Assembly: GCA_002840055.1 (NCBI GenBank)
Contig: PGZJ01000003.1
Location: 405,784-469,783 of the forward strand
DNA length: 64,000 bases
Direction: 5' to 3'
DNA from: Gammaproteobacteria bacterium HGW-Gammaproteobacteria-11
Lineage (GTDB): Bacteria; Pseudomonadota; Gammaproteobacteria; Pseudomonadales; Pseudomonadaceae
Shown: positions 25,301 to 33,108 of the stretch, in pieces
How the letters are laid out: every line of letters starts with the position of its first letter
Position numbering within the stretch: position 1 is the stretch's first letter
Notes under the pieces: model-generated
What the model saw: only the letters and a program-made list of their open reading frames with translations
Told to the model about the DNA's origin: nothing
Database searches by the model: none
Position numbers and translations under genes: made by a program

Positions 25301-27333
25301 TGACATCCACTGGAGAGTTAAACGAAGGCCTGATCAATAGCGGCACCGCCACGCTGAGTAATCAGGTGCTGGGCGCTGTGCAGAACAACACCGGCGGGCA
25401 GTTGAGTGTTGCTGGCGACCTGAGCATGGACAACAGCCTGACTAACGCCGCCGGCGCGCTGATTGACGTCGACACGGGGACCTTGAGCGGTATCACCGCG
25501 CTGACAAACCGGGGGACAGGCAGTGGTAACGGTGCTGGCACCGCCGGATTCGAGATTGATGCGGGCGCGACCGTCAGTGCAGCGGATGTGCTGAATACCG
25601 ATAACGCCACCCTGTATGTCGCTGGCACACTGGTTTCAGGCAATGCGATCCTCAACAGCGCCGGTGCTCAACTGGCTTCGATCGGGGCGCTTGAGGGTGA
25701 CCTGAGCAACAATTCGATCCTGAGTCTGCAAGGGCTGCTGGACGGTGACCTGATCAACGATGGTGGTCTGACCACCATCACTGGCGCGCTGGCTGGTACA
25801 GGTGGTGCAGATACCGGCACTGTGACCAACCGCAATGCTGGCTCACTGGTACTCAATAACGGATCTTCATTTACCTTTGACTGGCTGGATAACGATGCCC
25901 TGTCGAGCGTCACCCTGAACGGCGCGACATTGGCGGGTAACGTGATCAATACCGGCACGCTCTTCGGAGCCGGCGTGATTACCCGACAACTGAACAACAA
26001 TGGGACCGTCGATCTGGTCAACGGGGTCACCGGCGATGAACTGCGCATCAACGGCGGGCTATCGGGTGCTGGCACCTATAACCTGGATTTGGATCTGACC
26101 TCGGCGACACCGGGCGTGGATAGACTGGTGATTACCGGTGATACCACCGGCGACCTGGCGCTGGCGTTCAATCTGCTTCCCGGAACACCCGCCTTGCTCA
26201 ACTCTTCGCTGGTGATCGTTGATGTCGATGAGTCGGCTAATAACGACTTCACCTATTCAACATCGGGACTGCCACAAGGCTCTGGCGCGGTTGCACTCTT
26301 CGCCAGTCAGGCAACGCCAAACGGTGACATCGTTATCAGTGGTGGCGCCAGTCCAACCTTGGGCGCACTGATGGAAGGGGTTGCTCAGGTAGAATCCCTG
26401 ACCCGGCTTTCAACAGGCCGCCTGGGCCTGTACGAAACCGACATCTGTGCCAATACCGGGGTATCGGCACGCGTGTCCAGCGGCGAAACAACCACGGATG
26501 CCAGCACCGTTACTGCGCAGCAGTCCGCTGACATGGAAGTCGTCAGCGACTATCAGGGCCTCGAGATTGAAGCCCGACTGGGCTGCCCCAGCCAGATGGC
26601 CGGATGGGATCTGAGTTACAACCTGCTGGCGGGCATCAACGACGGAACCACCACACAAAAGATGGGCGGCAGCCTACCCAGCGCTACCCGTCTGGATTTC
26701 GATCAACATTACGCTGCGCTGGCCAGCTCAGCACAGCGTGGTGCACTGACGGCAGAGCTACAACTGCGCTACGGCCACACACAATACAAGCCTGACGTCA
26801 GCGCCGGCAGCCAGGCCGCCATGATGGGCTTGTCGGATGATACCTTCAAAGCCCAAAGCGTCAGCCTGGATAGCGCGGTGAGTTATCACCTCCCGCTCGG
26901 CCAGGGTGGTTTTGCCGTGGTCCCGCAGGGCGGCGTGTCGATCAGCAGCACCCGAATAGACAGCCTGAATTTTGCCAATGGCGAAACCATGGAAGCTGAC
27001 GATTACACCGCGACCAGCAGTTTTGTTGGCGCAACCCTGCAGTACAACGCCACCTCAGCAAGTGGACAAGGCGCCTTCAGCGCCTATCTTGGAGGCAACC
27101 TGCACAACAGCCTGAGCGAGGGGCAAAAGGTCACCCTGACCGATGCCAGTGGCAGCCAGGTCGACTTTACCACCAGCGGCGTTGACGACTTTGCCCAGAT
27201 CAGTGCTGGGATGGATTACACCAGCCAGCTGGACGCCAACCGTCTGTTCAACGTGGGGCTGCGTGCCGACAGTCGCCAGGGCGACGGTGTCGACGGCTAC
27301 ACTGTCGCACTGCAGGTTGGCCTGCATTTCTGA
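22381..27333 (+). CDS. Large autotransporter (type Va), adhesin-like
   Basis: A 1650-residue surface protein. The long signal region (about residues 1-44, ending NTSKA-AD) is followed by DLSWDTNAGNTAVDGGTGTWD, the start typical of autotransporter-associated beta-strand (PATR) proteins. The passenger, to about residue 1330, is a very low-charge repetitive beta-helix rich in N, G, T, S and A, with recurring T-N-N-x-G-T-V-N and L-x-N-x-G-T-L-x units. It is almost free of Cys, Lys and aromatic residues. The C-terminal 280 residues form the translocator barrel, with two cysteines (DICANTG, RLGCPSQ) and the final strand TVALQVGLHF ending in Phe. It is divergent from the ubiquitin-barrel gene. Adhesion or biofilm function is inferred from family; the passenger has no enzyme motif. 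Confidence 0.93.
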   Translation: MRRPSPARPACTVQASVQPRFSRTLLALFIATGATVALPNTSKAADLSWDTNAGNTAVDGGTGTWDAATANWTSDAGATNQAWGAGDNAVFGGTAGTVTVSGTQAVDYITVQTGGYALQGGALTFSTTNASGVTVETGTTTISTDLTSTNGFNKAGDGTLVLSGTNSLAGTLDVSRGNLTATNANALSGVSSFVMQSTNSALNVDLGGATLSVDFFTVNSPGSSSLNNGTVSISGLGQLGYSTINAVLAGSGELRKVLPYLTTLNGVNTLTGPVNVNEGQLAIGATGSLLNTSGITIAAAGTLNINGAGGNAISDTGTINNSGNLILTGSNETLGSIFGSGNINLNNNTLTTGDAANAEIAGVISGSGNLIKRGSGTLTLTGTNTATGTLTTSAGTTVLSGSWAGDVQNNANFNLIGTSTVNGTVHNNSTGSITNNGGGNVTLTGLSNFIANGAIGSAAGSITVNTDNLTYRNGHNEIGNVSFAVSDTITEERTTGPTWQGTGFTSNFATAEDGVFTTGGDFTTTGGFTHDSSAALTVSSGDTMTVSSLTNTTGSVINLQTNASLVGTGNTTNNAGTVNVAGGGSLVELTGDYNNLATGVVNFNDAAAKDFDVQAGVINNDGTLNFNAGTTTVNSGGGAIQNNATGDINIADGATLNASGDTITNAGSIDMAGTSSSLTVGTLTNNTGGTVNAQGTLTGTVVNQGSGDFNITGNMISLSLDITNTDTATLDAGAGTITIMRNLTNTTTSGTGVTVATGAGLNAAVIQNGLANGSAASLITNNGGLYSDTSITNHAGATLNSNTANSLVAYENSLTNNGTVNMQGRIGGQSVINSGAGATFNVVGNLNAINTNPLNAFTNQNSAVLNVSGGTFWVDALTNTSGGTGTSLSTAGVQVAADGGLVVAGALNNNAVGTLNNAGSINADSITNAVGSTLVSSGTLDTTSAASNAINNLGTMNIGATGVALGGLDNSGTLTSTGELNEGLINSGTATLSNQVLGAVQNNTGGQLSVAGDLSMDNSLTNAAGALIDVDTGTLSGITALTNRGTGSGNGAGTAGFEIDAGATVSAADVLNTDNATLYVAGTLVSGNAILNSAGAQLASIGALEGDLSNNSILSLQGLLDGDLINDGGLTTITGALAGTGGADTGTVTNRNAGSLVLNNGSSFTFDWLDNDALSSVTLNGATLAGNVINTGTLFGAGVITRQLNNNGTVDLVNGVTGDELRINGGLSGAGTYNLDLDLTSATPGVDRLVITGDTTGDLALAFNLLPGTPALLNSSLVIVDVDESANNDFTYSTSGLPQGSGAVALFASQATPNGDIVISGGASPTLGALMEGVAQVESLTRLSTGRLGLYETDICANTGVSARVSSGETTTDASTVTAQQSADMEVVSDYQGLEIEARLGCPSQMAGWDLSYNLLAGINDGTTTQKMGGSLPSATRLDFDQHYAALASSAQRGALTAELQLRYGHTQYKPDVSAGSQAAMMGLSDDTFKAQSVSLDSAVSYHLPLGQGGFAVVPQGGVSISSTRIDSLNFANGETMEADDYTATSSFVGATLQYNATSASGQGAFSAYLGGNLHNSLSEGQKVTLTDASGSQVDFTTSGVDDFAQISAGMDYTSQLDANRLFNVGLRADSRQGDGVDGYTVALQVGLHF

Positions 27334-27350
27334 TACGTAGCAAACCCCGG

Positions 27351-27386
27351 GCCATCAGTCGATCAAGGAGGTGACCGACTGATGGC
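27351..27386 (+). promoter_or_regulatory. Perfect 11-bp hairpin presenting a full Shine-Dalgarno in its loop
   Basis: GCCATCAGTCG (27351-27361) pairs perfectly with CGACTGATGGC (27376-27386). The 14-nt loop contains AAGGAGGTGA, an exact complement of the 16S rRNA 3' end. An ATG inside the right arm (27382) opens a 14-codon frame, MAGIQGISAWTRSI, that ends at 27426 and overlaps the start of the next gene at 27408. It may be a leader that couples translation to the DUF3592 gene, or part of the autotransporter's terminator. No T-tract follows. Confidence 0.6.
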
Positions 27387-27407
27387 TGGAATACAAGGCA
27401 TCAGCGC

Positions 27408-27881
27408 ATGGACAAGATCAATCTAGCAACAGTCGCAGGACTGGCTTTTGCCCTCTTTGGGATCTACATGCTCCGGCATGCGTTAGCCAGCTACAGGAAA
27501 GCGCGCGCAAGTCAGGCATGGCCCTGGGTAGCGGGCCAGATTAGCGATGTGCGCCTGTGGGGCAAGCGCAGAGTTGATGGCGTGCTGATGGACGCCGAGC
27601 GGCTTGCCGTTGAGTACCATTACTCGATTAACGGCTCAGCGCATACCGGCCGCGCCATCGCCTTTTTTACCCTGGTCTACCCGGAGACGCTGACGTTGGC
27701 GCAGCAGCTCAGAGCGGATAAGAACATCAAAGTCTATGTAAATCCCAAGGACCCCGCTGACGCCGTGCTCATTACCGGGCTGCGACAAGATAAACCCTAC
27801 AGTGACGTGATTCTTAGCTGCCTGGGCGCGGCCGTTGGCCTTGTCATTCTGACCTTGAGCTTATTGGGCATACTGGGCTGA
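27408..27881 (+). CDS. DUF3592 membrane protein
   Basis: 157 residues. A hydrophobic helix lies at each end (about residues 8-25 and 133-155) around a periplasmic-looking beta domain with the DUF3592 pattern: WPWVAGQISDVRL, AERLAVEYHYSINGSAHTGRAI and VYVNPKDPADAVLI. The family is uncharacterised. The gene's own ribosome site is weak (AAGGC 9 nt upstream), and translation may be coupled to the 27382 leader frame. It follows the autotransporter by 75 bp. Confidence 0.85.
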   Translation: MDKINLATVAGLAFALFGIYMLRHALASYRKARASQAWPWVAGQISDVRLWGKRRVDGVLMDAERLAVEYHYSINGSAHTGRAIAFFTLVYPETLTLAQQLRADKNIKVYVNPKDPADAVLITGLRQDKPYSDVILSCLGAAVGLVILTLSLLGILG

Positions 27882-27996
27882 TCCAGCCGAACGGCCCTGT
27901 CGCCGTGCTGCCCACAAGCGGGTCACGCACTTTGAATAGCTGACCGTTTCGGGCACTATCGTAGTCATTCCCGCTAGATATTGATGACCCAGACTC

Positions 27997-28926
27997 ATGG
28001 ACAATCTGCTCGACACCCTGATCCAAAGCGCCTTGCTCGGCAAGATGATCAGCAGCCTGCTGCTGGTCGTTGCGCTGCTGATCGTCTGGCGATTGGCCGC
28101 GGCCAGCATTCGCCGAATCAGTTGGCCCAGCTATGAATCGCAGCGCCGCTGGTTGGTGATGGCGCGCAATGTGGCGGTTATCAGCGGGATGTTTCTGCTG
28201 GTCGTGGTGTGGGCTGACCAACTGCGGACCCTGGCGTTATCCATGGTGGCCTTTGCTGCGGCGTTCATTCTGTCGACCAAGGAACTGTTGATGTGCTTTA
28301 CCGGCGGCCTGCTGCGTTCCAGCGCCGGGATGTTTCATCTTGGCGACCGCATTGAAGTAAAAAAGCTGCGCGGTGATGTAATCGATCTGACCATGCTCAC
28401 CACCACCATTCTTGAGATAGGCCCGGAACAGCTGTCACATCAGCAGACTGGTCGGGCGATCGTGTTGCCGAACTCGATCTTTCTCAGCGAAGCCGTGATC
28501 AACGAGAGCTTTACCGAGGATTATGTTCTGCATACCACTGTGCTGCCGCTGCCGCGCAAGGATGACTGGGCGCGCGCCGAGCGCCATCTGCTGCAGGCGG
28601 CTACCGAAGTCTGCGAAGAGTTTATTGAGGCGGCCCGCAAGCACCTGATTCACCTTGGACGTCGCCAGGGCCTGGATGTGCCCTCGGTGGAACCACGAGT
28701 GACCCTGTTGTTTCCCAAGCCGGACGAGATCAATCTGCTGGTGCGCTTTCCGGTGCCCGCACGCAAGAAGGGCCGGACCGAGCAGGCACTCTTCAGGCGC
28801 TATCTGGCACTGGAAGAGCTGGCCAATCAGGCGGCCCTGACACGCAGTGCACAATCTGACAGTGCGGATCAAAACCAGCCATCCGACAAGCTCACGCCAA
28901 CGGATGGTGCACACGTTCAGGGCTAG
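27997..28926 (+). CDS. MscS-family mechanosensitive channel-like protein
   Basis: 309 residues. Three N-terminal hydrophobic helices (about residues 15-32, 50-67 and 70-92) precede the MscS beta domain: HLGDRIEVKKLRGDVIDLTMLTTTILEIG, with the PNSIFLSEAVINES element near residue 157. A charged cytoplasmic alpha/beta domain follows, then a disordered polar tail (SDSADQNQPSDK). The TM3-like pore helix is shorter in Gly/Ala than that of E. coli MscS, so gating properties cannot be assumed. Likely inner-membrane role in osmotic or ion homeostasis. Confidence 0.88.
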   Translation: MDNLLDTLIQSALLGKMISSLLLVVALLIVWRLAAASIRRISWPSYESQRRWLVMARNVAVISGMFLLVVVWADQLRTLALSMVAFAAAFILSTKELLMCFTGGLLRSSAGMFHLGDRIEVKKLRGDVIDLTMLTTTILEIGPEQLSHQQTGRAIVLPNSIFLSEAVINESFTEDYVLHTTVLPLPRKDDWARAERHLLQAATEVCEEFIEAARKHLIHLGRRQGLDVPSVEPRVTLLFPKPDEINLLVRFPVPARKKGRTEQALFRRYLALEELANQAALTRSAQSDSADQNQPSDKLTPTDGAHVQG

Positions 28927-29058
28927 ACATAAGGGCCTTAGCGAGCCGATTCATATCGGAATACGGCATAAGACCAGCTTTCTCTTTACTGTCACTTGCG
29001 AGAGTCTGTGGAGACAATCGCCGCAGCTGGCGGGCTGTTTATATCAAAGGATTTGCAG

Positions 29059-29334
29059 ATGACCCCGTTAGTACGCCTCTTGGGCTGGCTTGAACTGGTG
29101 CTTGGTTCGGCGCTGTTGGTCTTTGCCATATGGTCACTTGCCGGACTATGGACTTGCCCCACCACGGCCCATGACTGCAAGGGCTGGGCAATGCTCGGGG
29201 CCCTTGTCGCCATGGCTGGCAGTGCTGTTTTTTGTGGCTCAGGTTTCTGGCTGCTGCGCTCAAAGTCCTGGCTATCTCAGCTCCCGCTGATAGTCGGTTT
29301 TATCTGTTTTGTTTACTGGGGCCTTGCTGGATGA
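29059..29334 (+). CDS. Small membrane protein (91 aa), three hydrophobic helices
   Basis: Hydrophobic segments at about residues 9-28, 43-65 and 74-90, with two cysteines between helices 1 and 2 (LWTCPTTAHDCKG). No family recognised. ATG 29059 is preferred because AAAGGA lies about 9 nt upstream and the product begins sensibly with MTPLVRLLGWLE. It stands alone before the ECF sigma operon. Confidence 0.65.
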   Translation: MTPLVRLLGWLELVLGSALLVFAIWSLAGLWTCPTTAHDCKGWAMLGALVAMAGSAVFCGSGFWLLRSKSWLSQLPLIVGFICFVYWGLAG

Positions 29335-29442
29335 AATTGACTAGCTGCAGGGTCTTTCCAGACTTTAATCAAGTCTGTCGGATTCAAGCCAGGTCCGATT
29401 CAGAAACAATTGCACACGATCCCGATCTTTTAATTGCACTTC

Positions 29443-29471
29443 AGACATCTGCAGCCAGTGTTCGCGGGTAT
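29443..29471 (+). promoter_or_regulatory. ECF-type promoter of the sigma/anti-sigma operon
   Basis: AGACATC (29443-29449), 11 nt, then TTCGCGGGTAT (29461-29471). The same two blocks with identical spacing occur upstream of the DUF4394 gene at 30803-30831. Matching -35/-10-like blocks upstream of an ECF gene and its putative target are the expected mark of autoregulation. Distance to the sigma start codon is 42 bp. Confidence 0.82.
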
Positions 29472-29512
29472 ACCCTGCATGGATGCAAAGGCCAAGGGTA
29501 TGAGAACGCAGC

Positions 29513-30061
29513 ATGGCAGACAGCAATTTCGATTACGAAGGCACTTTAGAGGCCTGCTCCCGCGGGGATAAGGCTGCATTCAACCGGCTTTACCAGCAGG
29601 AAGCCGGGCAGTTGCTCGGTTTGGCCATTACCCTGCTCGGCAGGCGTGATCAGGCCGAAGACTGTCTGCATGATGCCTTGGTCAAGGTTTGGCACAACGC
29701 CCATCGATTCGATCCGTCCCTGGGTCAGGGCCGGGCCTGGATCTACAGCATTCTGCGCTACCGTGCGCTGAACCAACTGCGCAATCGTGGGCGACTGGTG
29801 CAGACCGATGACAGCTTTATCGAGCAAATGGCCGATGACAGTGCCCAGGCCGAGCAGCATGCCACGAGCAGATCGGAGGGGCGCCAATTACGGCTCTGCC
29901 TTGGTCAGCTGGAGCGACCCCGGCGCTATCCGATTCTGCTGGCGTTTTACCGCGGCATGACCCACGAACAAATCGCCACTCGCCTGGCGGCGCCGCTGGG
30001 AACCATCAAGGGACGTATCCGCGCAGGGCTTCGCGCATTACAGGAGTGTTTGCAGGCATGA
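29513..30061 (+). CDS. ECF-family RNA polymerase sigma factor (SigK/RpoE-like)
   Basis: 182 residues with region 2 (FNRLYQQEAGQLLGLAITLLGRRDQAEDCLHDALVKVWHNA, residues 22-62, read as family motif) and region 4 (YPILLAFYRGMTHEQIATRLAAPLGTIKGRIRAGLRAL, residues 140-178) with the helix-turn-helix. The D-x-L-H-D-A-L-V-K-V-W element is typical of ECF sigma factors. The next gene overlaps by 4 bp (ATGA) and is its probable anti-sigma factor. A likely autoregulatory promoter lies upstream. The inducing signal is not evident. Confidence 0.93.
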   Translation: MADSNFDYEGTLEACSRGDKAAFNRLYQQEAGQLLGLAITLLGRRDQAEDCLHDALVKVWHNAHRFDPSLGQGRAWIYSILRYRALNQLRNRGRLVQTDDSFIEQMADDSAQAEQHATSRSEGRQLRLCLGQLERPRRYPILLAFYRGMTHEQIATRLAAPLGTIKGRIRAGLRALQECLQA

Positions 30062-30777
30062 TTCCACAGGCACCTGAGTCGCGCCGGGCTTTGATCGGCG
30101 AATATGTTCTGGGCCTGCTTGAGGAGCCCGAAGCCAGTGAGGTCAGCGAGCTTATCGAATCCGATCAGGCTGCTGCGCGCATGGCGCTGGAGTGGGAGCA
30201 GCACCTGCTTGAGCTGGCCGACCAGCTTCCCGCACAAGCCCCCTCTCCGCTGTTTTGGCAGCGCCTGCAACAGAGCCTGGGCTGGTCTACCAACACGCCG
30301 ACAAGCGCGTCCTCGGGCCTGAGCCAGTGGTGGAACAGTCTAGGGCTGTGGCGCTTGACCAGCGGTGCCCTGGCCTTTCTGCTGATACTGAGCCTGATGC
30401 CGGCACTGTGGCGTGAGGCCCCCTCTATGGCCAGCTATACCGCCGTATTGCAAACGCCCGGTGAAAGCGCCCTACCCGGCTGGGTAGTCACCATTGATGA
30501 CAGCGGCACGCTCAAGCTGGAGTCCCTGGTTGTTGATCAGATACCGGCAGGTCGTAGTGTGCAGTTCTGGACCCTGATCGATCCCAAGGAAGGTCCGCGT
30601 TCACTGGGGTTGATCGAGCCGGGCACGGTAACCACCCTCAGCGCCGAACAGATTGGCGCAGTGCAAGCCGGCCAGCTGTTTGAGCTGACACTCGAGCCCG
30701 AAGGTGGTTCACCACTCAACCGCCCAACGGGACCGGTGCTTTACATTGGCCGGGCGGTACTGATTGCCAGTAACTAG
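30058..30777 (+). CDS. Anti-sigma factor, RskA-like
   Basis: 239 residues. The N-terminal cytoplasmic part (RRALIGEYVLGLLEEPEASEVSELIESD, residues 7-35) fits the anti-sigma-binding helices of RskA/ChrR-like proteins. One transmembrane helix (about residues 100-118, SGALAFLLILSLMPAL) leads to a periplasmic RskA-type domain with WVVTIDDSGTLKLE, QFWTLIDP and FELTLEPEGGSP. The start overlaps the sigma gene stop, so translation is coupled. It is expected to hold the sigma factor at the membrane until a periplasmic signal releases it. Confidence 0.9.
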   Translation: MIPQAPESRRALIGEYVLGLLEEPEASEVSELIESDQAAARMALEWEQHLLELADQLPAQAPSPLFWQRLQQSLGWSTNTPTSASSGLSQWWNSLGLWRLTSGALAFLLILSLMPALWREAPSMASYTAVLQTPGESALPGWVVTIDDSGTLKLESLVVDQIPAGRSVQFWTLIDPKEGPRSLGLIEPGTVTTLSAEQIGAVQAGQLFELTLEPEGGSPLNRPTGPVLYIGRAVLIASN

Positions 30778-30802
30778 ATCTTGAAAATTTATTTGCAGTG
30801 TT

Positions 30803-30831
30803 AGACATCCAAGCCGGGCATTCGCGGGTAT
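30803..30831 (+). promoter_or_regulatory. ECF-type promoter of the DUF4394 gene
   Basis: AGACATC (30803-30809), 11 nt, TTCGCGGGTAT (30821-30831), identical in both blocks and in spacing to 29443-29471. It lies 78 bp before the start codon and makes the DUF4394 gene a probable direct target of the adjacent sigma factor. Confidence 0.82.
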
Positions 30832-30908
30832 TAGCTGTCAGGTGGCTTGAACAGCCCCCTGAACAGGGCGGGACCAAACCCGTCTACCCACAGACGCGAG
30901 GATTTTTT

Positions 30909-31688
30909 ATGACACTGTTGAACAAGCTGCTCCTGACCACGTCACTGGCTTTGGCTGCAGGTACCGCTAGCGCCGCGCAACTGGTTGCACTGGATGCCAA
31001 CGACACGCTGTACATGATCGACACCGAAACGCTGAGTGTGACCGGGTCCATGCAGGTAACCGGCGCCAGCAATCTGCGGGGCATCGATGTGCGTCCAGCT
31101 ACCGGGGCCTTGTATGCATTGAGCGCGGCTACTCAGTTGATCACAATCGATGCGTCGACCGGCGCTGCTACCGCCGTCGCCGAGATGCAAATAGCCCTGC
31201 CCGGCAGCGGTCAGGCGCTGGTCGACTTCAACCCGGTTGCGGACCGCCTTCGTCTGCTCGCTGCCGACGGCACCAACCTGCGTGTCAATGTCGACACCGG
31301 TGAAGTGGCAACCGATGGCCAAGTGGCCTATGCCACCGACTTTGCACACGGAGACATGATCGAGAATATCGTTGCCGGCGCCTACACCAATTCCTTTGCC
31401 GGCACCGACAAGACAGCCCTTTACACCATTGACCTGAGCTCGGGCATGCTGATGCTGCAGAACCCGCCAAACGATGGTGTGCAGCAGCCGGTTGGTGAGC
31501 TGGCACAAGGGCTGAATGCCGCATCAATGGACATCCTCAGTGACGGCATGGGTGGCAATACTGCGTTTGTACTGACGGCAACCACCCTGCATACCCTCAA
31601 CCTGGATACGGGCGCACCAACGCCCCTCGGCGAGATTGCTGATCTGCCCGACGGCATCATTGATATTGCTGTTTTACCGCAGAAGTAA
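30909..31688 (+). CDS. DUF4394-domain exported protein
   Basis: 259 residues with a signal peptide (TLLNKLLLTTSLALAAGTASA, cleavage near residue 22) and a DUF4394 beta-propeller-like body: LVALDANDTLYMIDTET, LRGIDVRPATGALYALSA, GSGQALVDFNPVADRLRLLAADGTNLRVNVDTG and the closing LYTIDL and LHTLNLDTG blades. The combination of an ECF sigma, an RskA-like anti-sigma and DUF4394 recurs in proteobacteria. ATG 30909 gives the signal peptide; the frame from 30798 would begin inside the promoter. Ligand or function unknown. Confidence 0.9.
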   Translation: MTLLNKLLLTTSLALAAGTASAAQLVALDANDTLYMIDTETLSVTGSMQVTGASNLRGIDVRPATGALYALSAATQLITIDASTGAATAVAEMQIALPGSGQALVDFNPVADRLRLLAADGTNLRVNVDTGEVATDGQVAYATDFAHGDMIENIVAGAYTNSFAGTDKTALYTIDLSSGMLMLQNPPNDGVQQPVGELAQGLNAASMDILSDGMGGNTAFVLTATTLHTLNLDTGAPTPLGEIADLPDGIIDIAVLPQK

Positions 31689-31711
31689 TTACCCACCCAA
31701 CTGGGCATAGC

Positions 31712-31786
31712 AGGGACAGGCCCTGCCTTGCGCTTGCAGAAATTCAGGCGAAGAGCTTGAATAGCGCATCAGCGAGGCCTGTCCCT
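31712..31786. repeat. 11-bp perfect inverted repeat with 53-bp spacer
   Basis: AGGGACAGGCC (31712-31722) and GGCCTGTCCCT (31776-31786), between the DUF4394 gene and the lipoprotein gene. Too widely spaced for a simple terminator and no T-tract follows. It may be a REP-like pair or a vestige of a small mobile element. Confidence 0.55.
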
Positions 31787-31883
31787 TCCTTCCACGCATT
31801 TTACTTGCTGCTTTGCGGCGTTAAGGACAAACTCCAAGGGTGGAGCTTTAGCTGGCCTGTACTTTTCAAAAGGATTTGAATAC

Positions 31884-32327
31884 GTGAAAAACCTCTTAGC
31901 CGTATCCCTGCTTGCCCTTTTGACCGGCTGCGCATCGCCGGGCAAAAGCGACCACGACATTTACACTGAAGCCCTCAATGCCCATGCCTCACGACTTCCA
32001 GCAGGCGAGAACAGTGTCGAGTTTATCAGCGTGAAAATTGTCAGCCATGGCATGCTGCCCGACCGACTGGCCATTGCCGCAGACGGCGGTGCCAATGCAG
32101 AGAAGTTGCAAGAAGCACTACTGCAGGCCAAGGCATCCGGAATGTCCAGTTTTCTCATCATTGGATCAGGCACGGATCTCGACCTTGCTGTGATCAAGGG
32201 CGCCTGTGATGAGCAGGATTTGAGCGGCATGACCATCTACTACGCGGGCAATGCTGCGCGCAGGAATGCCGTTGAAACAGAGGTGCGCAAAGCGCAGGCT
32301 GCATTTCACTTTATCAGTGCTATTTGA
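31884..32327 (+). CDS. Putative lipoprotein (147 aa)
   Basis: The N-terminus is a type II signal peptide with lipobox L-T-G-C (MKNLLAVSLLALLTGCASPG; Cys16 would be lipidated). The remainder is alpha/beta with SVKIVSHGMLPDRLAIA, SSFLIIGSGTDLDLAVIKGACDEQ and MTIYYAGNAARRNAVE, a Rossmann-like rhythm, but I do not recognise the family. The start codon is GTG at 31884 with AAAGGA about 9 nt upstream. Confidence 0.78.
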   Translation: MKNLLAVSLLALLTGCASPGKSDHDIYTEALNAHASRLPAGENSVEFISVKIVSHGMLPDRLAIAADGGANAEKLQEALLQAKASGMSSFLIIGSGTDLDLAVIKGACDEQDLSGMTIYYAGNAARRNAVETEVRKAQAAFHFISAI

Positions 32328-32405
32328 CGATCGGATACGGCGTCAGCTTGCTCTGCACGCCACCTGGCAAAACTGGATTCACTGCAGATCAGGGGAGACA
32401 GGAAC

Positions 32406-32795
32406 ATGGACAAAATCATCGGTGCATTGCTGATTCTGGTCGGCATCATTCACCTGCTGCCCGTAACCGGGGTGATGGGTGTTGACCGCCTGACGACGCT
32501 GTACGGCATTAGCTTCGGCGACCCCAATCTTGAGATTCTGATGCGTCATCGCGCCCTGCTCTTCGGGCTGCTGGGCGTCTTGCTGATATACGCCGCCTTC
32601 CAGCCCACCTTGCAGTGGCTGGCCATTGTCGCAGGCATGATCAGCGTCGTGTCTTTCATCGTTCTTGCCTTGGCGGTGGGCGACTACAACCTGTCACTGC
32701 GCAAGGTGGTGATTGCCGATATTGTGGCCATTGTTGCGCTGCTCGCGGCGGGGCTACTTAAGTTGCTCTATTTGAACAAGGATACTGGCCTGTGA
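32406..32795 (+). CDS. Four-helix integral membrane protein (129 aa)
   Basis: Hydrophobic helices at about residues 4-22, 48-64, 70-92 and 102-123. The opening MDKIIGALLILVGIIHLLPVTGVMGVDRLTTLYGI and the conserved L-M-R-H-R-A segment recall a widespread uncharacterised membrane family in marine gammaproteobacteria. GGAGACAGG precedes ATG 32406. The next gene starts within the stop codon (GTGA overlap), so the two are translationally coupled. Confidence 0.78.
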   Translation: MDKIIGALLILVGIIHLLPVTGVMGVDRLTTLYGISFGDPNLEILMRHRALLFGLLGVLLIYAAFQPTLQWLAIVAGMISVVSFIVLALAVGDYNLSLRKVVIADIVAIVALLAAGLLKLLYLNKDTGL

Positions 32796-33067
32796 AGCGC
32801 ATTCTGTTTCATCGTCTGGTCGGGGTGCTGGTGGCCGTCATCTCGGCCGGCTGGCTTTTGCCTCTGGGACTGGGCATTGATGCCTACCTGCAATACTGGC
32901 GAGGTGAAGCCTTACCGCAACTGCTGTCACAGCCCCAACCTAACAGCTTTCCTTACCTGCATTTTGCCACCCAGTGCTTGCACCTGAGTTTTGTCTGGCT
33001 AGCTCTGGTTCTGGGCGGCTGGTCGTATGCAGCTTATTCTTTCTTCGTCCATTCGGCGAAAGACTAA
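32792..33067 (+). CDS. Small membrane protein coupled to the preceding gene (91 aa)
   Basis: GTG start at 32792 overlapping the upstream TGA. Two hydrophobic helices (about residues 8-28 and 60-85) flank a polar loop. Not recognised. Coupling suggests it works with the 32406 protein. Confidence 0.68.
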   Translation: MKRILFHRLVGVLVAVISAGWLLPLGLGIDAYLQYWRGEALPQLLSQPQPNSFPYLHFATQCLHLSFVWLALVLGGWSYAAYSFFVHSAKD

Positions 33068-33108
33068 TCCGTTTCACTCCCATATTCTGACCATTCTGGA
33101 AGCTGATC

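Noticed and set aside
22381..27333. Internal tandem repeats at DNA level in the autotransporter as a CRISPR-like or VNTR array
   Set aside because: Repeats are degenerate at DNA level and only evident as protein motifs; no regular spacer-repeat pattern.
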